Shown: piece by piece, positions 8,938 to 17,797 of the stretch
Position numbering within the stretch: position 1 is the first letter of the stretch
Layout: each line of letters begins with the position of its first letter
Origin: a virus
Virus record (IMG/VR): IMGVR_UViG_3300042691_023046
Location: 1-64,000 of that record
Reading direction: 5' to 3' (one strand)
DNA: 64,000 nt
Made by a program: the position numbers and the translations under genes
The notes under the pieces: model-generated
Database searches by the model: none
What the model was told of the DNA's origin: nothing
The model's input: the letters and a program-made list of their open reading frames with translations, nothing else

Positions 8938-9309
8938 TTAAGCTCCCCATTTTTTTAATAATTTTTCTATTTCTTCAAAGTTTCCTACTGCTAACAAACC
9001 TTTTATATTTGTAGCTAAATCTTTTTTAATATTAGTTTTATCTTTATAACCTATAGTTTCTTCAAATTGATTTATTTGAATAGTTTGTTTATTTAATTTT
9101 TCTTTTAAAGCTATTATTTCATAATGTAAATCTTCATTTTCTAATACTAATTTTTTATTTTCTAAATGAATATTTAAATTAGGATATTGCATTAAACCTG
9201 CAATATATAAACCATAAGCTGTTTTATAACCTTTAGCAAAATCACCTTTTTTATCAACTATTGTTTTTTCAAATGTTTCTAATATATTTTTTATTTGGTC
9301 TAATATCAT
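8938..9309 (-). CDS. Hypothetical coiled-coil protein, 123 aa
   Basis: Helical throughout, with a predicted coiled coil around residues 50-95 (ENKKLVLENEDLHYEI, then ALKEKLNKQTIQINQFEETI). Ends KKWGA. Four bases from the acidic gene and overlapping the upstream gene by 4 bases (ATGA). No catalytic motif seen. Confidence 0.75.
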   Translation of the reverse strand: MILDQIKNILETFEKTIVDKKGDFAKGYKTAYGLYIAGLMQYPNLNIHLENKKLVLENEDLHYEIIALKEKLNKQTIQINQFEETIGYKDKTNIKKDLATNIKGLLAVGNFEEIEKLLKKWGA

Positions 9310-10034
9310 TTAATTTCCTCCAATTCTTCTAATTTTAAACTTAAATGGTCAAATATATGTTCGTAATCACTACCATAAAAACCCCAACAACTATCAATTT
9401 CTTCTAATTCAATGTTTTTTGTACTTTCTGCTATTAATTCACTTTTATTTATAAAATTATTTTCAGAACTGATATTATCTAAATTTTCTTTTGTTATAGT
9501 ATAAGTTTCAACTTGTTCAAATACTTTAAACCCATAAACTTCTCCTGATAAATATTGATTCCAAGTTTTAATTAAATTTTCTACATAATTAGTTCTAGCT
9601 TCTTCTTCTGTTAAATTTTCTTCATTTTTAGAACTACCTTTTAATAAATCTTTTTTAATTAAAATAAATCCTGTACTACTTGTGTCCCATCTATCTCCAT
9701 TGTGATTTAAACTTAAACTAACTCCTCCATGAATATGAGCATATACAGTAAAAATATGATATTCTGAATAATTAACACCTTTATTGTATTCCCATTTTTC
9801 TATAACTTCTTTGTAATTAAATTTATTTTTATCTTCAATAGATTCTAAATAATTTAAATAATTATAAATTTCTTTACAAATAAAACCATCTCTATTAATT
9901 GTAAAATCTTTATGTTTATATACTAAAAATATTTCATCATTTTCCCAATCATCAGGACTTTCTGGATTACTATCTTGAAAAATATGTAATTCTTGATTTT
10001 TATCTTTTATTTTGTATTTAATTACTGCTATCAT
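9306..10034 (-). CDS. Conserved phage protein of unknown function
   Basis: 242 aa. The central part reads FTVYAHIHGGVSLSLNHNG followed by RWDTSSTGFILI, and near the C-terminus are YLSGEVYGFKV and DSCWGFYG. I recognise this pattern (a His-Ser/Gly strand, 'wDts..Gfi', 'YL.GeVyGf' and 'DSCwGfyG') from many tailed-phage proteins without assigned function. Start MIAVIKYK; stop overlaps the next gene. Confidence 0.78.
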   Translation of the reverse strand: MIAVIKYKIKDKNQELHIFQDSNPESPDDWENDEIFLVYKHKDFTINRDGFICKEIYNYLNYLESIEDKNKFNYKEVIEKWEYNKGVNYSEYHIFTVYAHIHGGVSLSLNHNGDRWDTSSTGFILIKKDLLKGSSKNEENLTEEEARTNYVENLIKTWNQYLSGEVYGFKVFEQVETYTITKENLDNISSENNFINKSELIAESTKNIELEEIDSCWGFYGSDYEHIFDHLSLKLEELEEIK

Positions 10035-10044
10035 TTTTATTTAA

Positions 10045-10287
10045 TTAGTATTTTCTATAAAAAAAATCTACAAATTCTTTAAATCTTATATCTTGTAATT
10101 TAAATAAATCTGCTGCTATTTTATCATGATTTTCATCTTCATTATGTAAACAAATAGTTTCATAATGTGAATCTACATAAGTTAAAATATGTTTTTCACT
10201 TTGATTACACCATACAAGTATTATTGTATTTGGATTTATTTTTTCTTCTTCATTAAAACTCTTATCTTTTATATTGTATTGTAACAT
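10045..10287 (-). CDS. Hypothetical protein, 80 aa
   Basis: Small mixed alpha/beta protein (IILVWCNQSEKHILTYV) with a C-terminal aromatic helix (RFKEFVDFFYRKY). No known domain. It lies in the run of small genes just downstream of the DNA polymerase, 10 bases from the next gene. Confidence 0.7.
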   Translation of the reverse strand: MLQYNIKDKSFNEEEKINPNTIILVWCNQSEKHILTYVDSHYETICLHNEDENHDKIAADLFKLQDIRFKEFVDFFYRKY

Positions 10288-10291
10288 AATT

Positions 10292-10501
10292 TTATACTCC
10301 TATTATTATTTCACCTATTTGTACATCTCTACTTAATATTACTGCCATACCTAAATATTCTCCTAAATCTAAATTTTTAGCTAATTCTTCATTTATAAAA
10401 ATATTTCTTTCTGTTACTGGATTTAAAATAACATATTCAGCTTTAAAACCTTTAAGTTGAATATTAAATTTTTTATTATTTATTTGTTCTATTATTGTCA
10501 T
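10292..10501 (-). CDS. Hypothetical protein, 69 aa
   Basis: Beta-rich small protein (FKAEYVILNP ... GMAVILSRDVQIGEIIIGV). No recognisable domain. One base separates it from the upstream gene, so expression is likely coupled. Confidence 0.68.
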   Translation of the reverse strand: MTIIEQINNKKFNIQLKGFKAEYVILNPVTERNIFINEELAKNLDLGEYLGMAVILSRDVQIGEIIIGV

Positions 10502-10502
10502 T

Positions 10503-10724
10503 TTATTCTATTTTTATAAATTTTAAATTTGTTTTAGTTTTTCCATGAGTATAATAACCTTTTTTACTTCTACTATTTCTAACAATAGTATTACTTTTAA
10601 TACCTAACATATTAGCTATTTTTGTTAAAAATTCTTTTTCATGAATAACTTCTTTTGTATCAAAATTTATAACTTTATAATAAGTTCTGTTAAAATATTC
10701 ACTATCTTCTATATTTTGTATCAT
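10503..10724 (-). CDS. Small putative HTH protein, NUMOD-like
   Basis: 73 aa. KVINFDTKEVIHEKEFLTKIANMLGIKSNTIVRNSRSK resembles the small modular helix-turn-helix of NUMOD1/intron-encoded nuclease repeat regions (strand, 'eF.s...ia..LgI...ti...', basic tail). No nuclease core is present. It overlaps the polymerase stop by 4 bases. Confidence 0.68.
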   Translation of the reverse strand: MIQNIEDSEYFNRTYYKVINFDTKEVIHEKEFLTKIANMLGIKSNTIVRNSRSKKGYYTHGKTKTNLKFIKIE

Positions 10725-12745
10725 AATAATTGTATTTGTTTTGATTCAAATTCATTTTGTATTTCTCTACATTTTATTATATAATAATCATAATTTATAT
10801 CATAATATCTTAAAAGTTCTGATTGTTCTGTTAAATCTACTTCACCATCTTCTGTATTATAAATTTGAAAATTTCTTAAATCTTCATATTTATTAAATAT
10901 TTTAACAGCAAAACCTTTTAACATATTTTCTGGTTCTTTACTTGAAGGTTTTTCTTTATATAAATATGCTCCTTTGTTTGAAACATAAAACCTGTTTAAC
11001 CTTTGTTGTCTGAAACCATTCCAGAATACTTTATAAGATTTATCTACTTTATAACAAGCACAAAAATCATATATATCTGTATGATTTTTAATAGTTGTTT
11101 CAAACGGTATATTATTAATAAAATATTCTCTTAAAGCTATTGATATAATTGTAAAATCATGTGAACGTGATAATTCCATAAATACATCATCTAAAGGTTT
11201 ACTTATAAAATAACCTTTTTCTTTATATTTACCTTTATCATCTACTGCTAAATAATTATTAATATTGTTTCTAATTACTTTTTTGTAAATAACAGATTCC
11301 ATTTCCATTTTACTAATAGTTTCCCACTCTTTAATTATTTGTTTAACTTGTTCTTTAAGTTCTTGTTTATATTTAATAGTAACACCATCAGTGTTACACA
11401 TATCTATTATAACACCTATATTAGCAAGTTTTTCACATAACATTAAAAGAAATAATTGTCCATTAATAGTTATCATTAAAGTTTTTGACCAGTCGTACAT
11501 ACAAGTGTATTCAGAATTTAAATTCCCAAAAAATCCTCCATTTAACGCTAATTTTAATAAGTTTGCTTCTGCTGATTTACCTAAACCTTCACGTTTAAGT
11601 TTTAATCTTTCATTTTTTATATTATTTAATTCTTCTGCAAATTCATTACCTAAATGTTTAGGAACAACTTTCCATTCAGCACCTAAACTTGGGTAGTAGC
11701 TACTGACATCAACGTCCTCATATATAAATCCTTCTTCTTGTTCAACAATTTCTGCTTTATGATAACTGTGTAATCCACCGCTCTTGATATCATATCTTAA
11801 ACCTTTAAACATAACTTCAAATGATAATTCATTTGTACTTGTTACTGATAAAGTTTTTAAATGTTCTAATAAAGCATAAAAATTCTTATATTGTGAATGT
11901 TGTTTACTTTTTAAAGTATAAGTATAAAGTTTTAAATCTAAATCATTTTTTGGTTTATCAAATTTTATAACATCAAAAATAATATCTTTTAAATGAACTA
12001 TTGAATTATGTGTTCTTAAATCTTTAACTACTGATTCTTCTAAACCTGTTCTATCACAATATCTTTTAACTAATACATTTAAACCTAATTTAACAGAATC
12101 CCAACTATAACAATGAAAACCATATTTTCTATGTGCTGCTAATCTTAAATTTATTTCTCCAACCATTAAATTAGCTAATATTTTAGTAATCTTCATATTT
12201 CTAGTTCCATGATTGAATATTATATCCATTTCATCAAAATCTAAATATTTATCTACATCTATTGGTTGTTCAGTTATATCAGGATAATTAATGTTACAAG
12301 CTAAAGTATTTAATGATAACTTTTTAGAAATTCTAAGCATTTTACTCCAATAAAGAAATAAATCAATACTTATAGGTGGAAAACCATATTTATATTTTTT
12401 ATAAAAATCAAAATTTTTCTTAAAACCATATTTCATTTCAGTATCACTATCTTCTGTCATTTTATCATTTAAAGTTTTTAATTCTTTATTGATAGTATTT
12501 GTTGAAGCGTTAGAAAATCTATTATAGTTTTTTATTAAATAATTAATTATTATATCATCATAGTTTATATTGTTAAAACCTATTACATAATGAGTGTCTT
12601 TACTTTTAAATAATTCTACTATTTCTTTTAAATCATTTCTTCTATAAGATATTTCAAATAATCTTTGTTCATTAGTACTAAAATCTTCAATACTGGCTGA
12701 AAAAAAGTTAGAGTAAACCTCAATATTATATATAAACCTATTCAT
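10721..12745 (-). CDS. Family B DNA polymerase
   Basis: 674 aa. Exonuclease half: Exo I position reads IYNIEVYSNFF (Asn7 instead of the usual Asp of DxE), Exo II is GFNNINYDDIIINYL. Polymerase half: motif A DVSSYYPSLGAEW (about residue 343), motif B LLKLALNGGFFGNLN (about 395), motif C CNTDGVTIKY (about 450, TDG in place of the usual DTDS). This is the replicative polymerase. Crassvirales carry either family A or family B enzymes. A basic C-terminal domain follows motif C. The Exo I change questions the proofreading activity. It is followed at 4 bases by the Gp157-like gene upstream in transcription. Confidence 0.92.
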   Translation of the reverse strand: MNRFIYNIEVYSNFFSASIEDFSTNEQRLFEISYRRNDLKEIVELFKSKDTHYVIGFNNINYDDIIINYLIKNYNRFSNASTNTINKELKTLNDKMTEDSDTEMKYGFKKNFDFYKKYKYGFPPISIDLFLYWSKMLRISKKLSLNTLACNINYPDITEQPIDVDKYLDFDEMDIIFNHGTRNMKITKILANLMVGEINLRLAAHRKYGFHCYSWDSVKLGLNVLVKRYCDRTGLEESVVKDLRTHNSIVHLKDIIFDVIKFDKPKNDLDLKLYTYTLKSKQHSQYKNFYALLEHLKTLSVTSTNELSFEVMFKGLRYDIKSGGLHSYHKAEIVEQEEGFIYEDVDVSSYYPSLGAEWKVVPKHLGNEFAEELNNIKNERLKLKREGLGKSAEANLLKLALNGGFFGNLNSEYTCMYDWSKTLMITINGQLFLLMLCEKLANIGVIIDMCNTDGVTIKYKQELKEQVKQIIKEWETISKMEMESVIYKKVIRNNINNYLAVDDKGKYKEKGYFISKPLDDVFMELSRSHDFTIISIALREYFINNIPFETTIKNHTDIYDFCACYKVDKSYKVFWNGFRQQRLNRFYVSNKGAYLYKEKPSSKEPENMLKGFAVKIFNKYEDLRNFQIYNTEDGEVDLTEQSELLRYYDINYDYYIIKCREIQNEFESKQIQLL

Positions 12746-12749
12746 TAAT

Positions 12750-13328
12750 TTATTTAATACTTAAACTAAATTTTTCATTTATTCTAGCACCTTCAATTAA
12801 CTCACCAGCTTGTAACAGCTCTTTAATTGGAGTTTTTAATACTTCTACTTTAGTTTCAAATACTTTTCCTGTAGCTTCTACTATTTTAGCTAATTCTTCA
12901 TAAGAAACTCTATCTTTAATAGTTAAAGATTTATATTTCTTATCAATAATTTCTTCATCAATTTCTACTGGTGTAGATTTAGTAGTACCTAATTTAAATG
13001 TACCTGCTGTACTTCTCCAAATATCTTTTTTAGGGTCTTTTTCACCAAATAATCTTAAACCACCTAATAAAGAATCTTTAAATCTTTTAATCATTAATTC
13101 TTTAGATGTTTTAACTTTATTTATTCTTTCCATTTCTGTATCACAAAATGCAACATCAGCTTCTAATGTTTTAATAATTTTACAAAATTGTTCTGATTTT
13201 GTAGCCCATTCTTCTGTTGTAAAATTTAATAAAGCATTTTGTTCATCTGTTAAAACACCTTCTTGACTTTCTGCTTCACTCATTAAATTTAAGTAAAGGT
13301 TTTCTATTTTATATAAACTACTATTCAT
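12750..13328 (-). CDS. Siphovirus Gp157-like protein
   Basis: 192 aa. An N-terminal helical/coiled part (to about 90) with repeated Glu/Lys heptads is followed by TAGTFKLGTTKSTPVEID and a C-terminus reading TPIKELLQAGELIEGARI...FSLSIK, matching the Gp157 family pattern 'pi.K..IK..lk.G..i.Ga.l.....l.IK'. The family is common in phage recombination/replication regions; its function is not settled. Its start overlaps the frameshifted HNH gene. Confidence 0.83.
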   Translation of the reverse strand: MNSSLYKIENLYLNLMSEAESQEGVLTDEQNALLNFTTEEWATKSEQFCKIIKTLEADVAFCDTEMERINKVKTSKELMIKRFKDSLLGGLRLFGEKDPKKDIWRSTAGTFKLGTTKSTPVEIDEEIIDKKYKSLTIKDRVSYEELAKIVEATGKVFETKVEVLKTPIKELLQAGELIEGARINEKFSLSIK

Positions 13329-13652
13329 TTGTTTGTTGTTTCTTTAAATTTTTGTTTTTCCAATAATGTTTAATATTTTCACTTTGAGTTGTCCATTCTA
13401 AATTATCTTTTGTAAAATCTTTTTTATTTAAATTTTTATGATTTATAATTTTACAATTATTAGGATTAGGTATAAAATGAACACCTATCATTACATGAAT
13501 TAATAATGTTTTAGATTTACCATTATATCTACTTTATAAGCTGGATAATTTCTACTATTATCTATTTTTAAAATTTTATTTTTATTTATATGTTTTAACT
13601 GTCCTAATTCATTAATCAGATAATTAGGAGCTTTTTGACATACTGTCCACAT
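13321..13652 (-). pseudogene. HNH homing endonuclease-like gene with frameshift
   Basis: Starts MWTVCQKAPNYLINELGQLK (ATG at 13652; NUMOD4-like opening). After KVD near 13530 the frame runs to a stop, but one base back it reads YNGKSKTLLIHVMIGVHFIP, then NPNNCKIINHKNLNKKDFTK and DNLEWTTQSENIKHYW, the classic free-standing phage HNH sequence 'iHrLva.hFipNp.n...vnHi....~n..~NLEW.t..eNi'. About 110 codons in total, 332 bases, so one base is missing or an extra step is needed. It lies between two intact genes and overlaps both, as expected for an intergenic homing endonuclease. Probably inactive unless frameshifting or a sequence error explains it. Confidence 0.72.
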
Positions 13653-13654
13653 AT

Positions 13655-13939
13655 TTAATTTTGTTTATTTAATCCTATTAAATTTTTTTCATATACACAA
13701 TAACAACTATGAGGTGTACTCCATAATTCTCCTGTATTATTACCTAATTTTTTATATTTACCTGCCCAATAACCTAAATTATTACCATAACTATGTGCTA
13801 CAATATCTCCATCTACAATAGGTTTATTTTGATTTATTTTATAAATTTCTTCATAATATTCAACTAAATTTTTATTATGTTTTAAAGTTATAAATTGTAA
13901 CCATTCATTAAATGTTTGTGTTATTTCTGTTTTACACAT
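13655..13939 (-). CDS. Hypothetical protein, 94 aa
   Basis: Helical N-terminus (EWLQFITLKHNKNLVEYYEE), then VDGDIVAHSYGNNLGYWAGKYKKLG and a Ser/Cys/Tyr C-terminus (TPHSCYCVYEKNL). No known family. Two bases from the HNH-like gene. Confidence 0.65.
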   Translation of the reverse strand: MCKTEITQTFNEWLQFITLKHNKNLVEYYEEIYKINQNKPIVDGDIVAHSYGNNLGYWAGKYKKLGNNTGELWSTPHSCYCVYEKNLIGLNKQN

Positions 13940-13966
13940 ATTCTTCTAATGTTTTTTTTTGTATTT

Positions 13967-14383
13967 TTATATACTTAATTTAAATTTGATTCTACCTGTA
14001 TTTTGAGTTGTATATAATTTAGTTATAAAAGCTTTATAAATTTGACTATCATTATGTATAATTCCTAATTTTTCTAAACAATCAGTAATTGCTTTAGCTG
14101 TATTATCATAATCAGGTTTTTTCCTCATAGGAAAATTATCAATAAGATGTTTTTTTGGTGTTGAACTTGGATAAGGAAAATAAACAATTAATTCTAAAAT
14201 ACCAAAATCTTGAGGTAAAATATTATGTTTTTTCATTTCATATATCATACAATCTTGATAGGCTTTATATTTCGCTGGCATGTAAGCCCCAAATTTACCT
14301 AATCTTGGTCTTGGTGATGTTTGAGGTGTTAAATCTAATTCATACCAACCTTCATCATTTTCTTCTTTACTGTCTATTCCCAT
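13967..14383 (-). CDS. rusA: RusA-family Holliday junction resolvase
   Basis: 138 aa. Contains the RusA core: KKPDYDNTAKAITDCLEKLG with Asp91, Asp93 and Asp101, then IHNDSQIYKAFITKLY, matching 'kPDiDNl.Kai.DaL...i..DDsqI'. The N-terminal strand-loop (SPRPRLGKFGAYMPAKYKAY) fits the family. RusA cleaves four-way junctions, here likely debranching replication or recombination intermediates before packaging. It neighbours primase and polymerase. Confidence 0.88.
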   Translation of the reverse strand: MGIDSKEENDEGWYELDLTPQTSPRPRLGKFGAYMPAKYKAYQDCMIYEMKKHNILPQDFGILELIVYFPYPSSTPKKHLIDNFPMRKKPDYDNTAKAITDCLEKLGIIHNDSQIYKAFITKLYTTQNTGRIKFKLSI

Positions 14384-14384
14384 T

Positions 14385-14654
14385 TTATATTTTTACTCTA
14401 ATTAAATTATTTTTTAAAAAATAAGATATACTATAAGGACAATTTAAAAGTTCATCAAAAATATTATCATAAATATATTCTTTTTCTACCCATTCTTTAA
14501 CTAAAGGTTGTCTATTAGCATCTAATTGTTCTTGAATAGTTTCTTTAGTATCTTCTATTGATGTAAAAAACCAACTTTCTCCTCCTGATGTTAATAATAT
14601 TTCATATTTAAAACTTTTTACAAATTCATCTCTTTTTGGTATTCTATATTCCAT
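14385..14654 (-). CDS. Hypothetical protein, 89 aa
   Basis: Small alpha/beta protein with LLTSGGESWFFTSIEDTKE and a C-terminal aromatic helix (CPYSISYFLKNNLIRVKI). No domain recognised. It overlaps the upstream gene by 11 bases. Confidence 0.68.
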   Translation of the reverse strand: MEYRIPKRDEFVKSFKYEILLTSGGESWFFTSIEDTKETIQEQLDANRQPLVKEWVEKEYIYDNIFDELLNCPYSISYFLKNNLIRVKI

Positions 14655-14937
14655 TTCCTTTTTGTTTCATTGTGAATAACCAAGCGTTAAATGTTTTTTC
14701 TGCTTTTTTTTCTTCATTTTGTTTAAAAATAAAATATTCTTTATTAGTCATATTATTAGGTTTATATTTAAAAAAATTATTACTACAATAAAATACTTCT
14801 TGACTATCTTTTAAATCATTTATAAATATATTATTATTTTCTAATATAATTCTATATTCATCAGCTAATTGATAATTTTTATTATTTCTAGCTTCTTGTC
14901 TTTTATAGATTATTTCATCTAAGTTTAAATTACCCAT
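14644..14937 (-). CDS. Small protein with CysRS DALR-like segment
   Basis: 97 aa. Residues 10-45 (YKRQEARNNKNYQLADEYRI ... NIFINDLKDSQEV) look like the C-terminal helical segment of cysteinyl-tRNA synthetases ('R..AR..kd...AD.iR..L...gi.i.D...G'). No synthetase core is present, so it is a stand-alone helix pair of unknown role. It overlaps the primase stop by 8 bases. Confidence 0.68.
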   Translation of the reverse strand: MGNLNLDEIIYKRQEARNNKNYQLADEYRIILENNNIFINDLKDSQEVFYCSNNFFKYKPNNMTNKEYFIFKQNEEKKAEKTFNAWLFTMKQKGNGI

Positions 14938-15934
14938 ATATTAAATTGTGTGTTACTTCTATTGCTTTTTCATAATTAATTTCTTTTACTATATCTGATA
15001 TATCTTTAGGTAAATCTAAATCATGTACTATATAATCAACTCCTAAATCTTTTGATTGTTGTTTCATAGCTTCAATTCCAGCTTTATCATTATTGTACCA
15101 TAAAATTATATTTTTGTATTTAGTTTTAAGAAATTCTATTTTCTTTTTTGTTGGTTTAATTGTTTCACTCATTGTAGCTGCTACTTCAAAACCAAAAGTA
15201 TATTCTTTTTCTATTTTTCTTAAAACTTTTACATCTTTATAACTTGATTGTAAAATCAATAAATCTTGATTATATTGTAATTCATGTTCTCCTTGTAATA
15301 TTTCAGAATTATTATGTAAAAACTTTAACTCTCCTTTGTCTTTAGATGCAAAAGGAATATAGATTTTATAATTATAATCTCCAAAATGATACGCAAACAT
15401 AATTTTATCACTTTGAAACTTCATATCATTATACCAATAACATTTAATAGGATGAATATTAGCTAAATCATCTTTAGTAGTTAAATTAAATTGTTTCCAA
15501 AAATCATAATGTTTTTTAGTCCATTCTGTTCTTTTAATCTTTATATCTAATTTTGACTTTTCTTGTGTTAATTTGATTAACTGTTCTTTTGATAAAATGT
15601 ATTGATATTCAGTAAATTCATTACCATCTAAAAGAGAGAAATGTTTGGCTATAATTTGCAATACTTGATTAAAGTTACAATCTGGTGTAATTGATTGAAT
15701 TAAACCAAAACAATCATAACCTTTTGTTTGCGCCCAATCTCTAAACCATAATTTACCATCAGGAAATATTTTAATAGTACATGTAGGATTAGGGTCATTT
15801 CTTAATATATTACAAAACATTTTGTTTGTACCTATATAAGTATAGTCTATATTTAAATATTTACAAAATATATCTGCTTCTGTAATATTATCTAATATGA
15901 ATTTTTTATTGATTCTTTGGTCTATTGGTATCAT
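14930..15934 (-). CDS. DNA primase (DnaG/Toprim type)
   Basis: About 334 aa from Met at 15934 (MIPIDQRINKK). An upstream Met at 15967 would place the start inside the stem of the preceding terminator, so I prefer 15934. The N-terminal half has RNDPNPTCTIKIFPDGKLWF and DWAQTKGYDCFGLIQ, as in DnaG zinc-domain/CHC2-like regions though without the full Cys set. The C-terminal half has the Toprim motifs FGFEVAATMSE (Glu) and LWYNNDKAGIEAMKQ (Asp-containing DxD-like). It makes primers for the family B polymerase; the DnaB-type helicase is encoded nearby. Confidence 0.88.
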   Translation of the reverse strand: MIPIDQRINKKFILDNITEADIFCKYLNIDYTYIGTNKMFCNILRNDPNPTCTIKIFPDGKLWFRDWAQTKGYDCFGLIQSITPDCNFNQVLQIIAKHFSLLDGNEFTEYQYILSKEQLIKLTQEKSKLDIKIKRTEWTKKHYDFWKQFNLTTKDDLANIHPIKCYWYNDMKFQSDKIMFAYHFGDYNYKIYIPFASKDKGELKFLHNNSEILQGEHELQYNQDLLILQSSYKDVKVLRKIEKEYTFGFEVAATMSETIKPTKKKIEFLKTKYKNIILWYNNDKAGIEAMKQQSKDLGVDYIVHDLDLPKDISDIVKEINYEKAIEVTHNLIYG

Positions 15935-15952
15935 ATTTTCAAATTTAAGTAA

Positions 15953-15989
15953 AAACAAAAAAAGCATACTGTATTTAAACAGTATGCTT
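15953..15989 (-). terminator. Intrinsic terminator
   Basis: 11-bp perfect stem (15962-15972 with 15979-15989, loop ATTTAA) followed, in the leftward direction, by a T-run (A-run at 15953-15961 on the + strand). It ends the transcript of the 282-aa protein and lies just ahead of the primase. Confidence 0.85.
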
Positions 15990-16003
15990 ATATTAATTAT
16001 TTA

Positions 16004-16852
16004 CTATAAATTTGAATTAAAATCTGATTGTATAGTTTCGTTGTCAGGAGTATCAATTTGTGTTGTAGGATTATAAACTCTAAGTTTTAAATCTTTATTG
16101 TATTCTGCTTTAAATTCACCATTATCTTCATTAAGTGCTTTAATAAAAGCATTTTTTGAATTTTTCATTGTAGCTCTTGTAAATTTCTTAGTATAAACAT
16201 TTTGATAGTATTTACCATTTTTTTCTTTTACACCTAATAAACAAGTTACTTCATTAGTTGCTACAGCTTTAACATAATTTCTTAATTCTGTAACATCACC
16301 TTTCATAATAGCTTCTCTATTTTTAAAACCTGCTTTTTCATCATAACCAATATATAAAAAAGCTTTAAAGAAATCTAATAAAGCAGCTTCTCCTACATAA
16401 GCTTGTACAATAGGTTCTTCTTTATAAAACCATTCCATTTTAGGATTGTTTGTGATAGTTTCTAAAGATTTACTATATGAAGCATTACCTAAACCATTAA
16501 TAAATTGTGAATTTCCTTTACTACTTAAACCAAAAGTAGGACTAACTAAAAATTCTAATTTAGCCGATACTTTTTTAGTACCTTTATTTAAATTATCTGT
16601 TTTAGTATCTAATTCTTCTACTAAACAATTATTTGATAAATAAATTACTATTTTATTTTGTATTTTATCATTACCTTCTTCATCTTTACCTAAAGAAATA
16701 CCTACATATTGAGGTTCTTTTTCTATACTTGAGCCTTGTAAAGCATTTAATTCTTCTAAAGTTGGATTGATTGCTACTATTCTTAAATCGGCTAATCCTG
16801 TAAAATTGGTTATTGTTGATTCTACAAATTCTTCTTGTTTTTTACCTTGCAT
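16004..16852 (-). CDS. Unknown replication-region protein, SSB candidate
   Basis: 282 aa. Beta-rich with acidic stretches and an acidic/polar C-terminus (TPDNETIQSDFNSNL). Repeated short strands (KIVIYLSNN, SAKLEFLVSP) and conserved-looking NPKMEWFYKEEPIVQAYVG. I do not recognise a family. Position between primase and recombination genes, own terminator, size and acidic tail make a single-strand DNA-binding role possible, but this is inference. Confidence 0.78.
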   Translation of the reverse strand: MQGKKQEEFVESTITNFTGLADLRIVAINPTLEELNALQGSSIEKEPQYVGISLGKDEEGNDKIQNKIVIYLSNNCLVEELDTKTDNLNKGTKKVSAKLEFLVSPTFGLSSKGNSQFINGLGNASYSKSLETITNNPKMEWFYKEEPIVQAYVGEAALLDFFKAFLYIGYDEKAGFKNREAIMKGDVTELRNYVKAVATNEVTCLLGVKEKNGKYYQNVYTKKFTRATMKNSKNAFIKALNEDNGEFKAEYNKDLKLRVYNPTTQIDTPDNETIQSDFNSNL

Positions 16853-16889
16853 GTTATTTTATTTTAATTTTTGTAATTTTTTAAGACAA

Positions 16890-16915
16890 AAAAAGCAGTA
16901 TTTCTACTGCTTTTT
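16890..16915 (-). terminator. Intrinsic terminator
   Basis: 11-bp perfect stem AAAAAGCAGTA/TACTGCTTTTT (16890-16900 with 16905-16915, loop TTTC), T-run in the leftward direction. Terminates the 224-aa gene transcript. Confidence 0.87.
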
Positions 16916-16938
16916 AATTTTTATAATCAAATTGCTAA

Positions 16939-17613
16939 TTAAGCACTTTGATTATCTTCAAAGTTTGCTGTTACATCATTAGATTCTACTGGTCGATTTG
17001 TAGGTTCTACTACTGTATTAGCTTTTTTAGCTGCTAATGTAACTGCTCTTGCTGCCATAATAGCATCAATTCTTTCTTGAGGAATTTCTCTAGTTTTTTC
17101 TAAAACTGATGGAATTTCTGATGCTACTACTTTATAAGCTTTTATAATACCTTGTTCAATTTCTTCTTCTGTACGTTCAACTTCTACTAAATTTAAATGT
17201 TGACTGTAGCTATAACCTTCTACAAAACCTTTAATAGCAATAGTTCCATCTGCATTTTTTGGAGCAACTATTAATTCTGCTGCTAATAACACATTTGCTA
17301 AATTATCACTTTTATATGACCTTGATTTTTTGTTATTAGATTTACTAGTTAATTTAAATGCAGATGCTCTTTTATCTGTATGTGGTAATGTAGATACTTG
17401 TACAAAAGTTTCATCATCACTTAAACCAGTAAGGATAGCATTGTTATCTAAATTTAATTTTTTCCATGAACCGTTGAAAAAGAAATTTGTTAATACTTCT
17501 CCTTTACGAAAAATAGATTTTACTACTATATCTGATGATTCTGTAGTTGATGTGTTTACATTTGATAGTGATTGAACACCTAATTTTCCATTGTTACTTC
17601 CTAAAATTTTCAT
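16939..17613 (-). CDS. Unknown abundant-protein candidate, 224 aa
   Basis: Monocistronic: its own promoter (17657-17687) and its own terminator (16890-16915). Beta-rich N-terminus (KSIFRKGEVLTNFFFNGSWK), basic middle (KLTSKSNNKKSRSYKSDNLA), a helical Ala-rich segment (DAIMAARAVTLAAKKAN), and an acidic C-terminal tail (VTANFEDNQSA). No family recognised. The arrangement and the acidic tail recall single-strand DNA-binding proteins and other abundant replication proteins; this is inference only. Confidence 0.8.
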   Translation of the reverse strand: MKILGSNNGKLGVQSLSNVNTSTTESSDIVVKSIFRKGEVLTNFFFNGSWKKLNLDNNAILTGLSDDETFVQVSTLPHTDKRASAFKLTSKSNNKKSRSYKSDNLANVLLAAELIVAPKNADGTIAIKGFVEGYSYSQHLNLVEVERTEEEIEQGIIKAYKVVASEIPSVLEKTREIPQERIDAIMAARAVTLAAKKANTVVEPTNRPVESNDVTANFEDNQSA

Positions 17614-17656
17614 ACTGTTTGTTTGTTGTTTTTTAATTTATTGTTATTTATTGATA

Positions 17657-17687
17657 CAAATGTAACTCTTTTTTGTATTCTTGTCAA
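17657..17687 (-). promoter_or_regulatory. Bacteroidota-type promoter
   Basis: On the - strand TTGAC (17683-17687), 18 bases, then TACATTTG (17657-17664), matching the Bacteroidota -33/-7 pattern TTG...TAnnTTTG. The predicted start of transcription lies about 37 bases before the ATG at 17613. The surrounding 17614-17797 gap is otherwise non-coding. Confidence 0.75.
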
Positions 17688-17797
17688 GTAATTTCTTTTA
17701 TATTTTTTGTTTTTTACTAAATATTTTTTATATGTATAGTTTTATAAACACTTTTGTACTTGCAAATACAAAAGAAAATTACTTATTTGAATTATTT

